NCBI GenBank assembly: GCA_947628075.1
Contig: CANQYF010000010.1
Span: forward strand, 1 to 22,843
DNA: 22,843 bases
Direction: 5' to 3'
Source: an uncultured Bacilli bacterium
GTDB lineage: Bacteria > Bacillota_I > Bacilli_A > RF39 > UBA660
In this document: positions 7,534 through 13,968 of the stretch, piece after piece
Layout of the letters: each line of letters starts with the position of its first letter
Numbering within the stretch: the first letter of the stretch is position 1
The notes under the pieces: model-generated
Databases searched by the model: none
Seen by the model: the letters and a program-made list of their open reading frames with translations, nothing else
What the model was told of the DNA's origin: nothing
Made by a program: the position numbers and the translations under genes

Positions 7534-8952
7534 TTAACTAAGTCTATTAATTACTTTTTCTTTTCCTATTAAGAATATTTCATCAGGAAGTTCAGGACCA
7601 TGTTCTACCCCACTTATTTTAATTCTAATTGGCATATATAATAGTTTACCTTTAACTCCTGTTTTTTCTTTAACTTTATTGATAACTTCAGCAATTTCTT
7701 CAGTATTCCAATCTTTTAAGTTTTCTAATTCTTCTTTATAGGCTTTAATAACGATTGGAATATTTTCATCACTTTCTAAAAATTCTTTATTTTCATTACT
7801 AATATTTATTTCATCATTAAAGAAAATATTAACAAGTTCATTTATTTCTTTACCATATGATAGATGATCTTTATATATTAGTAATAATTTATTAACCCAT
7901 TCTTCACTTTTATCACTAATATCATGAGTTAAAAATGGTTTTATATATTCTAAATACTTTTCATCACTTAAATTGTTAATATATTTATGATTAAACCAAT
8001 TTAATTTTTTAACATCATATTGGCTAGAAGATTTACTAATTCTTTTTTCATTAAAACTTTTAATTAGTTCTTCCATTGTAAATACTTCTTGATTATTTTC
8101 GGGACTCCATCCCAATAATACTAAATAATTTACAATTGCCTCTGGTAAATATCCCTCTTCATATAAATCCATAAATGAAGCATCACCATTTCTTTTAGAT
8201 AATTTATTACCATCACTACCTAAAACCATTGCAACATGAATATAAGTTGGTTTTTCCCAGCCAAATGCTTCATATAATAAATTATATTTTGCTGTTTGAT
8301 CTAGATATTCTTTGCCTCTTATAACATGAGTAATTTCCATTAAATGATCATCAATAACATTAGCAAAATTATAAGTTGGAAACCCATCACTTTTAAGTAA
8401 TATTTGATCATCTAAAATACTATTATCAATTTTAACTTTACCATAAATTAAATCATCAACAATAGTACTGCCAATTTTAGGCATCTTTTGTCTTATAACA
8501 TAAGGAACACCATTTTTTAAATTTTCTTCAATCTTTTCTTTACTTAATTTTGAACATCTTCCATCATATAAAAATGGCTTTTTGCGAGCATTAGCTTTCT
8601 CTCGCATTTCCTCTAATTCACTTTCAGTACAAAAGCAATAATAGGCTTTTCCTTTTTCTACTAAATCTAAAGCATATTTTTTATAAATATCTTTTCTTTC
8701 ACTTTGAATATAAGGACCATATTCTTTAGGATTATTAGGTCCTTCATCTATTTTAAAGCCACATAGCTCTAAAGTTTTATATATAAAATCTATTGCTCCC
8801 TCAACTTTACGATTTTGATCAGTATCTTCAATTCTTAAAATAAAATCACCATCATATTTTTTAGCTACTAAATATTCAAAAATAGCAGTTCTTAAATTTC
8901 CGATATGCATAAACCCAGTTGGAGATGGGGCAAATCTTGTTCTTACTTTCAT
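7534..8952 (-). CDS. gltX: Glutamyl-tRNA synthetase
   Basis: Class I synthetase for tRNA-Glu; in organisms using GatCAB it may also charge tRNA-Gln, which this window cannot settle. FAPSPTGFMHIGN (7-19) holds the HIGH motif, and KLSKR (250-254) is the KMSKS equivalent. A zinc-binding set C106, C108 and C133 is intact around CFCTESELEE and YDGRCSKL. The 472-residue length is normal. The start is the ATG at 8952, preceded by AGGAAGTGAT. A GTG further upstream adds ten unrelated residues and is rejected. It is the first gene of gltX-cysS-yugP, with a promoter candidate just upstream. Confidence 0.97.
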   Translation of the reverse strand: MKVRTRFAPSPTGFMHIGNLRTAIFEYLVAKKYDGDFILRIEDTDQNRKVEGAIDFIYKTLELCGFKIDEGPNNPKEYGPYIQSERKDIYKKYALDLVEKGKAYYCFCTESELEEMREKANARKKPFLYDGRCSKLSKEKIEENLKNGVPYVIRQKMPKIGSTIVDDLIYGKVKIDNSILDDQILLKSDGFPTYNFANVIDDHLMEITHVIRGKEYLDQTAKYNLLYEAFGWEKPTYIHVAMVLGSDGNKLSKRNGDASFMDLYEEGYLPEAIVNYLVLLGWSPENNQEVFTMEELIKSFNEKRISKSSSQYDVKKLNWFNHKYINNLSDEKYLEYIKPFLTHDISDKSEEWVNKLLLIYKDHLSYGKEINELVNIFFNDEINISNENKEFLESDENIPIVIKAYKEELENLKDWNTEEIAEVINKVKEKTGVKGKLLYMPIRIKISGVEHGPELPDEIFLIGKEKVINRLS

Positions 8953-8972
8953 GTAATCACTTCCTAAGTAGT

Positions 8973-9001
8973 ATTCTACCATATTATTAGGAATTTTTCA
9001 T
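8973..9001 (-). promoter_or_regulatory. Candidate promoter of gltX-cysS-yugP
   Basis: ATGAAA (8996-9001) and TAGAAT (8973-8978) are separated by 17 nt on the minus strand. The predicted start is about 14 nt before the gltX ATG, leaving no room for a T-box. Confidence 0.5.
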
Positions 9002-9023
9002 TAAAAATAAACTATACACTCTC

Positions 9024-9881
9024 TTATTTTTCTTTTAATTTTTCTTTTTCTTCTAAATATTGATAATTAAGATTATTTTGATTACTAATTACTGATTTTC
9101 CAAGTTTTTGTTCTAAATTATCTCTTGCAACTTTAGATACATTACCACCCATCTTAGCAATTACTTTATTTTGCTCTAATCCATAAGGTTTATGTTCTTT
9201 AGCAAGTTCTCTTGTGGCAATTTCTCCTAAATCAGTAAGAACAATTTCTATATCAGACATATTATCTCTTAAAGATTCTTTTCTAATACCTTTATATTCT
9301 TTATATTCACTGGCTTTCATACCAGACCATTCTTTATATATTTCATTAGTTAATATTCCATATTCGTATTCTTTGGAAATACCAGCATCTTTCCACACAT
9401 CAGTTAATTTATTTCTATTTAGTATTCCTTTTAATCTAGTTTCAATCCATTTATCAGAATATCCTCTTTGGCGATAATAACTAATTGCTCTTTTAATAGC
9501 AATCTCGGGATCAAAAACTTCATCAATTCTTTCACTTCCTAAGTTGGCAAGCCAAATTTTAAATGGCTCTGCTTTAGGACTAGGTACAGACTCGATTAGT
9601 CTTAAAATGCCTTTTGTATCTAAAGCATCTGTTAAATAATTTTTACCATCTTTTTTTGACTTCATTTTCAGTTGCACGATATTTTCGTGCAACTCACTGC
9701 CTTCACTTAAAAGCTTTCTTTTTAAATCACTCCAATAATTTCTTGGAATATTAGCATTTGTTAAAGCTCCAATTACATCAACTACACTAAAATAATAATC
9801 TTCCTTTTCGGTATCCCAAATACTTCTTATTTCCTTTCCCTCAAATAAATTTGAAATTGTTTCTAATTTGTCTTTATTCAT
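9024..9881 (-). CDS. Bro-N domain protein, DinD-like
   Basis: The N-terminal part (about 10-118) is a Bro-N domain: LFEGKEIRSIWD, YYFSVVDVIGAL, YLTDALDTKGILRLIESVPSPKAEPFKIWLANLG. The C-terminal part carries MSDIEIVLTDLGEIATRELAKE and AKMGGNVSKVARDNLEQKLGKSVIS, as in chromosomal Bro-N proteins annotated as DNA-damage-inducible protein D. Bro-N domains bind DNA and occur in phage antirepressors. Lone chromosomal copies are common, and no phage genes flank this one. The start is the ATG at 9881 with GGGAGG six bases upstream; earlier Met codons lack a binding site. It has its own strong promoter with a LexA-box-like site in the spacer. The molecular function is unproven. Confidence 0.8.
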   Translation of the reverse strand: MNKDKLETISNLFEGKEIRSIWDTEKEDYYFSVVDVIGALTNANIPRNYWSDLKRKLLSEGSELHENIVQLKMKSKKDGKNYLTDALDTKGILRLIESVPSPKAEPFKIWLANLGSERIDEVFDPEIAIKRAISYYRQRGYSDKWIETRLKGILNRNKLTDVWKDAGISKEYEYGILTNEIYKEWSGMKASEYKEYKGIRKESLRDNMSDIEIVLTDLGEIATRELAKEHKPYGLEQNKVIAKMGGNVSKVARDNLEQKLGKSVISNQNNLNYQYLEEKEKLKEK

Positions 9882-9903
9882 TATAAACCTCCCTGATATT
9901 AGC

Positions 9904-9932
9904 ATCATATATCAAGAACATTTGTTTGTCAA
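9904..9932 (-). promoter_or_regulatory. Sigma-A promoter of the Bro-N gene
   Basis: On the minus strand a perfect -35 TTGACA (9927-9932), a 17-nt spacer and -10 TATGAT (9904-9909) form the best promoter in the window. The predicted leader before the ATG is about 15 nt. Confidence 0.85.
9915..9928 (-). promoter_or_regulatory. Candidate LexA (SOS) operator in Bro-N promoter
   Basis: CAAACAAATGTTCT on the minus strand matches the B. subtilis SOS box CGAACRNRYGTTYC at 12 of 14 positions. It sits in the -35/-10 spacer, where a repressor would block polymerase. No lexA gene is visible in the window, so the regulator is inferred. Confidence 0.5.
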
Positions 9933-9965
9933 TGTATTTTATAAAATTTTTATATATAATTTTTT

Positions 9966-9999
9966 AAAAAAATGAGAGAGACATATTGCTATGCCTCTC
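9966..9999 (-). terminator. Terminator of the 10044-11216 gene
   Basis: On the minus strand GAGAGGCATA, loop GCAA, TATGTCTCTC (9976-9999) form a 10-bp stem with one G-U pair, followed by TCATTTTTTT. This separates the surface-protein transcript from the Bro-N gene. Confidence 0.85.
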
Positions 10000-10043
10000 C
10001 TTGGATTAAGTTATATCTATTTTAACGTCTTCGTTGACGATTT

Positions 10044-11216
10044 TTAGGCAATTATGAAAGGATTAGTTGCACTACCATCACCTGAACTATAAGTAATTGA
10101 ACCATCATTTTTTAGATAAAATACTGGGTAAACATTAATATTAACCGAAATGTCGTACATAGCAATACCTATCGAGTCATCTGCTACGTACCAAGCATAT
10201 TTACGGGCATCAGTGACGGCACTAGCAGCACGGATAATAGTCCATGCCTTTTCCAAATTCATCCAATTTTTACATATATAATTTTCTGAACTATAAAAGC
10301 AATTGGTATTTCCGTTAATATCTTTTGCATAATAATAATCGCTTAGATTAATTAGTCCTATTTTAACAGCAGATTTAACATAAGAACTTAAAATACCACT
10401 CTTTTCAGCTTCCATTATACGGGAAGCAATACCAGGAATAGTAGAACTATCATTATAATCAGAATCTCGTCCAACAGCCCCAATATTCCATATATTATTA
10501 TCGATATAATCTGCCCAATTTGATAATGTCTTTATCCATTCATTATTTAAATAAGAGGACAATGACGCTTCAGGAAGGCCCTCATATTTACCCCAAGCTG
10601 CATTAATAATAGCTTCATCATTCCAAGATCGTGTACCAATTGATGAATCTTTTAATATTTTTAGTCTATGGTCTTTATCTACGCCTATTATACGATACAT
10701 ATATTTTTCTTCTTCTCCAATACAATCTGATCTATTATATGTACCAAAACAAATATAATTATTAACGTCTGTATAACTGTCTCCTGAAAAACGATATTCA
10801 AGATCATCATCAGGATTTGTAGTCTTTTTTAAGCCCTTTGGCATTTCATCTATAATGTAATCTCCTATTGGATTCCCAATTAAATAAAAAGTACAATAAA
10901 CAGTTCTATTACTTGTTACTGTGATATTTCCTTCTTCATCAACTGTGACTGGTATATTATCAAGTTTTTCTTTATTTTCATCTACACACACTGTCATATT
11001 TTTATCTATATGATATCCAGCGGGAAACGTATTATCTGTTTTTTCCTTATATTCGCCATTTTCTTTAACGTAAAAAGCAAAATGTTCGTTTGTAACATTA
11101 TTTTCAACTTTATTTTCTAATATTTTTCCTGCATTATATGATTTCCATGTTAAAAATATACTTATTACTTCTACCACTATTAATACAGTTATAATTATCC
11201 TCTTTTGATTCTTCAT
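10044..11216 (-). CDS. Membrane-anchored surface protein with RF39-type C-terminal domain
   Basis: Function not known. The 390-residue protein has one membrane segment (6-24) without a lipobox. An extracellular beta-rich region (about 41-113) contains two Cys, then comes a domain from about 152 to the end. That domain has NNYICFGTYNRSDC (C156-x8-C165), KYMYRIIGVDKDHRLKILK, WNIGAVGR, IGLINLSDYYYA and the terminal PVFYLKNDGSITYSSGDGSATNPF. The 475-residue protein at 19548-20975 shares it from NNYICFGTY to the PVFYL ending. I recall similar PVFYL...GDG..NPF endings in many predicted proteins of uncultured gut Bacilli, unnamed to my knowledge. The start is the ATG at 11216 after GGGTGAT. It is divergent from an XRE regulator, with three shared operators. 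Confidence 0.72.
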   Translation of the reverse strand: MKNQKRIIITVLIVVEVISIFLTWKSYNAGKILENKVENNVTNEHFAFYVKENGEYKEKTDNTFPAGYHIDKNMTVCVDENKEKLDNIPVTVDEEGNITVTSNRTVYCTFYLIGNPIGDYIIDEMPKGLKKTTNPDDDLEYRFSGDSYTDVNNYICFGTYNRSDCIGEEEKYMYRIIGVDKDHRLKILKDSSIGTRSWNDEAIINAAWGKYEGLPEASLSSYLNNEWIKTLSNWADYIDNNIWNIGAVGRDSDYNDSSTIPGIASRIMEAEKSGILSSYVKSAVKIGLINLSDYYYAKDINGNTNCFYSSENYICKNWMNLEKAWTIIRAASAVTDARKYAWYVADDSIGIAMYDISVNINVYPVFYLKNDGSITYSSGDGSATNPFIIA

Positions 11217-11230
11217 AAGATCACCCAAAT

Positions 11231-11245
11231 AAAACATATTGTTTT
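11231..11245. promoter_or_regulatory. Operator copy 1 of 3, AAAACA-TAT-TGTTTT
   Basis: A perfect 6+6 palindrome around a 3-base centre. It lies downstream of the minus-strand -10, so a bound protein would block early transcription of the surface-protein gene. It shares the consensus AWAACA-N3-TGTTTT with the copies at 11262 and 11287. Confidence 0.75.
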
Positions 11246-11256
11246 ACCTAATAATA

Positions 11257-11285
11257 ATTTTATAACAAAGTGTTTTAAAAATCAA
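11257..11285 (-). promoter_or_regulatory. Promoter of the 10044-11216 surface-protein gene
   Basis: TTGATT (11280-11285), 17-nt spacer, TAAAAT (11257-11262) on the minus strand. Operator 2 fills the spacer and operator 1 lies just downstream, so the promoter is well placed for repression. Confidence 0.7.
11262..11276. promoter_or_regulatory. Operator copy 2 of 3, ATAACA-AAG-TGTTTT
   Basis: Same 15-bp design as the other two copies with one arm mismatch. It lies between the -35 and -10 of the minus-strand promoter and starts 31 bp from copy 1. Confidence 0.7.
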
Positions 11286-11286
11286 T

Positions 11287-11301
11287 ATAACAATATGTTT
11301 T
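11287..11301. promoter_or_regulatory. Operator copy 3 of 3, ATAACA-ATA-TGTTTT
   Basis: Starts 25 bp after copy 2 and 48 bp before the XRE start codon, so it probably overlaps the regulator's own promoter and allows autoregulation. I could not assign a clear plus-strand -35/-10 pair; TATAAA/TAAAAT near 11304-11311 is the best -10 candidate. Confidence 0.7.
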
Positions 11302-11334
11302 AATATAAAATTTCTGTAGATTGACGAGGGCGTA

Positions 11335-11568
11335 ATGAATAGATTAAAAGAAATAAGAGAAGATAAAAATTTAAGACAAAGTGATATAAGTAAAATTTTA
11401 AATGTTTCCCAAGTAGCGTATAGTTATTATGAAATAGAAAAAAGACAAATCCCTATTGATTTGTTAAAAAAGTTAGCTAAATTATATAATGTATCGGTTG
11501 ATTATTTACTTTATTTAACTGATGAAAAGAAACCTTATCCAAGAAGTATAATGGATAATACTAAATAA
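11335..11568 (+). CDS. XRE-family HTH transcriptional regulator
   Basis: A 77-residue, single-domain Cro/C1-type DNA-binding protein. The helix-turn-helix covers about 13-33 (LRQSDISKILNVSQVAYSYY), followed by IPIDLLKKLAKLYNVSVDYLLYLTD, the standard HTH_3 end. GAGGG lies just before the ATG. It is divergent from the surface-protein gene, and three copies of one 15-bp palindrome fill the intergenic region, so it most likely represses both itself and that gene. There is no sensor or multimerisation domain, so the inducer is unclear. It could be a phage-repressor relic, but no integrase or other phage gene is nearby. Confidence 0.88.
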   Translation: MNRLKEIREDKNLRQSDISKILNVSQVAYSYYEIEKRQIPIDLLKKLAKLYNVSVDYLLYLTDEKKPYPRSIMDNTK

Positions 11569-11586
11569 CTTGGAAAAAGAAGATAA

Positions 11587-11615
11587 TTGTATAATTGTAA
11601 ATTTTAGAGTATACT
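11587..11615 (+). promoter_or_regulatory. Candidate promoter for the structured RNA
   Basis: TTGTAT (11587-11592), 17-nt spacer, TATACT (11610-11615). The predicted start is near 11622, three bases before the outer stem of the structured element. A second -10-like TATAAT lies at 11590-11595. Confidence 0.4.
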
Positions 11616-11621
11616 TATTAT

Positions 11622-11777
11622 TAGGAAGTGTGAAAGTTCACGCCGCCTATTGTATAGTCGACGCTATTGTATTATAAATACAACGGCGTCTTTTAATTTT
11701 GATTTGGATTTAGCGGCGCCACTTTCACACTTCAGTGCCTTATTCTAACTATTTTACATTTTAATGTAAAGCTTTTT
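11622..11777 (+). ncRNA. Putative structured small RNA in convergent gap
   Basis: A 109-nt core (11625-11733) is about 40% GC in a far AT-richer setting and folds by eye into nested stems. The outer stem is GAAGTGTGAAAGT (11625-11637) with ACTTTCACACTTC (11721-11733), a perfect 13 bp. After a 3x2 internal loop, CGCCGC (11641-11646) pairs with GCGGCG (11713-11718). Inside, GACGC/GCGTC and TTGTATT/AATACAA (11660-11690) form a hairpin, leaving single-stranded arms of 13 and 22 nt. A promoter candidate ends just upstream and a hairpin with a T-run follows. The layout of closing stem, large bubble and terminal hairpin recalls 6S RNA, but the core is short for that class. No ORF fits. Class unknown. 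Confidence 0.5.
11753..11777 (+). terminator. Candidate terminator of the structured RNA
   Basis: TTTACATT, loop TT, AATGTAAA (11753-11770), then GCTTTTT. An 8-bp AT-rich stem, so weak alone, but in the right place for the RNA and for the XRE transcript. Confidence 0.5.
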
Positions 11778-11799
11778 CGGACGCCATTTTTCGACAAAG

Positions 11800-11829
11800 A
11801 AAAAATCTGCAAATTTATGCAGGTTTTTT
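11800..11829. terminator. Bidirectional terminator at the tex 3' end
   Basis: AAAAAA (11800-11805), T, CTGCA (11807-11811), loop AATTTA, TGCAG (11818-11822), G, TTTTTT (11824-11829). It can end tex on the minus strand and plus-strand transcripts. The tex stop codon lies in the loop. Confidence 0.8.
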
Positions 11830-13968
11830 CATACTTAAAGAAACTTTTTGCTTTTCAATATTAATATCATCCACATAAACATTTATAATATCTCCAACTG
11901 AAAGTATTTCTGATGGATGTTTAATAAATTTATCACTCATTTTAGAAATATGAATTAAGCCATCATTTTTTATACCAATGTCAACAAATGCTCCAAAATC
12001 AACGACATTTCTAACTGTGCCTTGTAATTTCATTCCTACTTTTAAATCTTCTAAATGCAGAACATCTTTTTTTAAAATAGGTTTTGGTAACATATCTCTT
12101 GGGTCTCTATTTGGTTTAATTAAAGAATTAATTATATCTTCTAAAGTATACTTATCTATATTTAATTCTTTACTTAAATTTAATATATCTAAATCTTTAA
12201 CCTTATTTTTAATTTCTTCTTTACCAATACTATTAAGATCTAAATTCAAATATTTTAATAAAGCATAAGTAGCATTATAACTTTCAGGGTGAATACTAGT
12301 TGTATCAAGAATATTATCTCCATTAAGTATTCTTAAAAAGCCAATTGCTTGTTCATAAATTTTACTAGTTAGAATCTTCTCTTTTAATAATTCTTCTCTT
12401 TTAGTAAAAGGGTGAATATTTTCTCTATAATTAATTATTTTATCAATTGCACTTTTAGTTAACCCAGAAATATATTGTAAAATAGAAGGAGATGCCGTAT
12501 TTAAATTAACTCCAACTTGATTAACTACTTTTTGGGTAATAAAGTTTAGACTTTCTTTTAATTTTTTACTTGTAACATCATGTTGATATAAACCAACCCC
12601 AATACTTTCAGGATCTATTTTAACAAGTTCAGATAAAGGGTCAGCAAGTCTTCTCCCGATAGAAATAGCACTTCTTTCTTCTACATGTAAATTAGGAAAT
12701 TCAGAAATAGCTAATTTACTTGCTGAATAAACAGAGGCTCCAGCTTCACTTACAATAATATATTCAACATCTCTTTTAGCACTTTTAATAACATCGGCAA
12801 TAAAACTTTCTGATTCCCTTGAAGCTGTGCCATTCCCAATTGCAATCACATCTATTTTATAATCATCAATTAATTTTAAAACTGTTTCCTTACTTTTTTC
12901 ATATTCACATTTTGGTTCATGCGGGTAGATTACCGCAATTTTTAAAGGTTTACCCGTTTTATCTAACACTGCTAGTTTACAACCAGTTCTGTATGCTGGA
13001 TCAAACCCCAAAATAATTTTTTCTTTAATTGGTGGTTGCATTAATAATTTTTCTAAATTATCACAAAAGTTATCGATTGCCACATCTTCAGCTTTTTCTT
13101 TTAATTCACTTCTTATCTCTCTTTCAATAGATGGAGCAATTAATCTTTTATAACTATCTTTAATTGCGGCTTCTACTACTAAAGTAAGTTCATTATTTGT
13201 TTTATCTTTAATAACCTTTTCTTTTAAATAATCTAAAATTATATTTTCATCTATAGAAATATTAACATTTAAAATTCCTTCACTTTCACCTCTGTTAATA
13301 GCTAAAACACGATACTTTTTAATATACTTAACTTCTTCTTTAAAATCATAATACATCTCATAAGTTTTAAGTTCATCTACAGCATCTTTTTTCTTTTTAC
13401 TAGTAAGTAAGCCATTATGAAAAGTTAAATATCTAATTTGTTTTCTAAATGAAGCATTATCACTTATCCATTCGGCAATAATATATTTAGCCCCTAAAAT
13501 AGCATCATCTACCATTTTAACTTCATTATTTAAATATTTTTTAGCTAAATCTTCTAATTTACCATTTACTTTAAAACTCATAATTATTTTAGCTAAAGGT
13601 TCTAAACCATTTTTTATAGCTTCGGTTGCTTTTGTTTTTTTCTTTTCTTTAAAAGGACGATAAATATCTTCTATTTCGACAAGCTTTTGAGCATCTTCTA
13701 TTTTCTTAGTAATCTCATCTGTAAGAAGCCCTTTTTCATCAATTAATCTAATTACTTCTTCTTTTCTTTTTTGTAAATTAACACCATATGTATATTCCGT
13801 TTCAATGGCTCTAATAACCGTTTCATCTAAATTACCAGTAACTTCTTTACGATATCTAGCAATAAATGGAATTGTATTTCCTTCTTCTAGTAATTTTAAA
13901 ATTGCTTCCACACTTTTAACATTAATATTTAAAGTATGAGCTAAATTTTCAATTATATTATTTTGCAT
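11815..13968 (-). CDS. tex: Tex, S1 RNA-binding transcription accessory protein
   Basis: A conserved nucleic-acid-binding protein that affects transcription, RNA turnover and stress tolerance. All expected parts are present in 717 residues: an N-terminal helical Tex domain with IPFIARYRKEVTGNLDE (33-49), a YqgF/RuvC-like fold beginning ILGFDPAYRTG (319-329), tandem HhH motifs (about 485-555) with NTASPSILQYISGL, and a C-terminal S1 domain (640-714) with VVDFGAFVDIG and DGLIHIS. GGAG lies nine bases before the ATG. The start overlaps the end of the U32 gene by 11 nt. It is last in the RNA-modification unit and ends in a bidirectional terminator. Confidence 0.96.
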   Translation of the reverse strand: MQNNIIENLAHTLNINVKSVEAILKLLEEGNTIPFIARYRKEVTGNLDETVIRAIETEYTYGVNLQKRKEEVIRLIDEKGLLTDEITKKIEDAQKLVEIEDIYRPFKEKKKTKATEAIKNGLEPLAKIIMSFKVNGKLEDLAKKYLNNEVKMVDDAILGAKYIIAEWISDNASFRKQIRYLTFHNGLLTSKKKKDAVDELKTYEMYYDFKEEVKYIKKYRVLAINRGESEGILNVNISIDENIILDYLKEKVIKDKTNNELTLVVEAAIKDSYKRLIAPSIEREIRSELKEKAEDVAIDNFCDNLEKLLMQPPIKEKIILGFDPAYRTGCKLAVLDKTGKPLKIAVIYPHEPKCEYEKSKETVLKLIDDYKIDVIAIGNGTASRESESFIADVIKSAKRDVEYIIVSEAGASVYSASKLAISEFPNLHVEERSAISIGRRLADPLSELVKIDPESIGVGLYQHDVTSKKLKESLNFITQKVVNQVGVNLNTASPSILQYISGLTKSAIDKIINYRENIHPFTKREELLKEKILTSKIYEQAIGFLRILNGDNILDTTSIHPESYNATYALLKYLNLDLNSIGKEEIKNKVKDLDILNLSKELNIDKYTLEDIINSLIKPNRDPRDMLPKPILKKDVLHLEDLKVGMKLQGTVRNVVDFGAFVDIGIKNDGLIHISKMSDKFIKHPSEILSVGDIINVYVDDINIEKQKVSLSMKKPA

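Noticed and set aside
8953..9023. Possible T-box leader ahead of gltX-cysS
   Set aside because: The candidate promoter leaves only about 14 nt of leader and no specifier or antiterminator structure can fit.
9214..9477. Plus-strand open frame opposite the Bro-N gene
   Set aside because: It lies wholly inside a well-supported gene on the other strand, has no ribosome binding site, and its protein looks like antisense translation of AT-rich code.
10026..10039. Short hairpin CGTC-TTCGTT-GACG after the surface-protein stop
   Set aside because: Only four pairs and no T-run in the right direction; the 10-bp GCAA-loop hairpin further on is the better terminator.
11625..11733. Terminal inverted repeats considered as a MITE or integron attC site
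   Set aside because: No flanking target duplication is visible, no RYYYAAC/GTTRRRY ends, and no second copy exists in the window. Not excluded elsewhere in the genome.
12819..13016. Plus-strand frame opposite tex (another at 11978-12268)
   Set aside because: tex is intact with all domains across this region; no start signals on the plus strand.
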